From positions 1 through 5,732 of the forward strand of contig JAUHZL010000206.1 of NCBI GenBank assembly GCA_030425945.1: a stretch of 5,732 nt of DNA, in the 5' to 3' direction. A program made the position numbers and the translations under genes. Under the pieces are notes generated by a model. It saw only the letters and a program-made list of their open reading frames with translations. It searched no databases and had not been told where the DNA came from. Each line of letters opens with the position of its first letter. The stretch's first letter is position 1. The DNA comes from Alphaproteobacteria bacterium. Its GTDB lineage: Bacteria > Pseudomonadota > Alphaproteobacteria > Rhodobacterales > Rhodobacteraceae. Below are positions 5,709-5,732 of the stretch, in pieces.

Positions 5709-5713
5709 TCCTG
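5709..5713 (-). promoter_or_regulatory. Ribosome binding site of the TauE/SafE gene
   Basis: CAGGA on the minus strand lies 8 nt before the ATG at 5700-5698. It overlaps an 11-bp dyad, GGACC-N-GGTCC (5701-5711), directly next to the start codon. Further upstream, GATAGGGG (minus strand, 5727-5720) resembles the GATAGGG before the helicase start and might be a weak -10, but any -35 lies beyond the window. Confidence 0.5.
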
Positions 5714-5732
5714 ACGACGCCCCTATCGTTTA

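Overview
The window is a gene-dense, high-GC stretch (roughly two thirds G+C by eye) with seven intact genes, no RNA genes, no mobile elements and no CRISPR array. The protein set points to an alphaproteobacterium, most probably a Rhodobacteraceae/roseobacter-type organism: a tandem luxR-luxI pair, a compact RecD-like helicase, a stand-alone Lrp/AsnC effector domain, an SDR, and an Alph_Pro_TM (TIGR02186) protein paired with a TauE/SafE exporter. This assignment comes from family knowledge, not from a search.

Left part (17-1448, + strand): a quorum-sensing module. A LuxR-type acyl-homoserine-lactone (AHL) receptor/activator is followed by a LuxI-type AHL synthase. Both carry the invariant residues of their families. 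The 97-bp gap between them holds a plausible sigma-70 promoter for the synthase and an imperfect 20-bp dyad over its -35 box that could be a LuxR operator, although that symmetry is statistically weak.

Middle part (1490-4034, + strand): a 515-residue superfamily 1B helicase with all motifs intact, then a 78-residue stand-alone RAM (Lrp/AsnC ligand-binding) protein and, 4 bp later, a short-chain dehydrogenase. The helicase and RAM genes are each preceded by CTGG(C/A)A-N18-TAGGGT. If these are promoters, the helicase mRNA would begin at or very near its ATG (leaderless), and the RAM and SDR genes would form a two-gene unit.

Right part (4031-5700, - strand): a two-gene operon reading towards the left. 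A TauE/SafE-family permease overlaps the next gene by ATGA. That gene encodes a signal-peptide-bearing, single-pass Alph_Pro_TM protein of unknown function. The operon ends tail-to-tail with the SDR gene, the two stop codons sharing a TTAG tetranucleotide, so there is no room for a terminator between them.

I do not see a previously undescribed system. The points most worth checking are the predicted AHL type, the promoter architecture (including a leaderless helicase message), the unexplained Alph_Pro_TM-TauE pair, and whether the quorum-sensing genes control the helicase next door.
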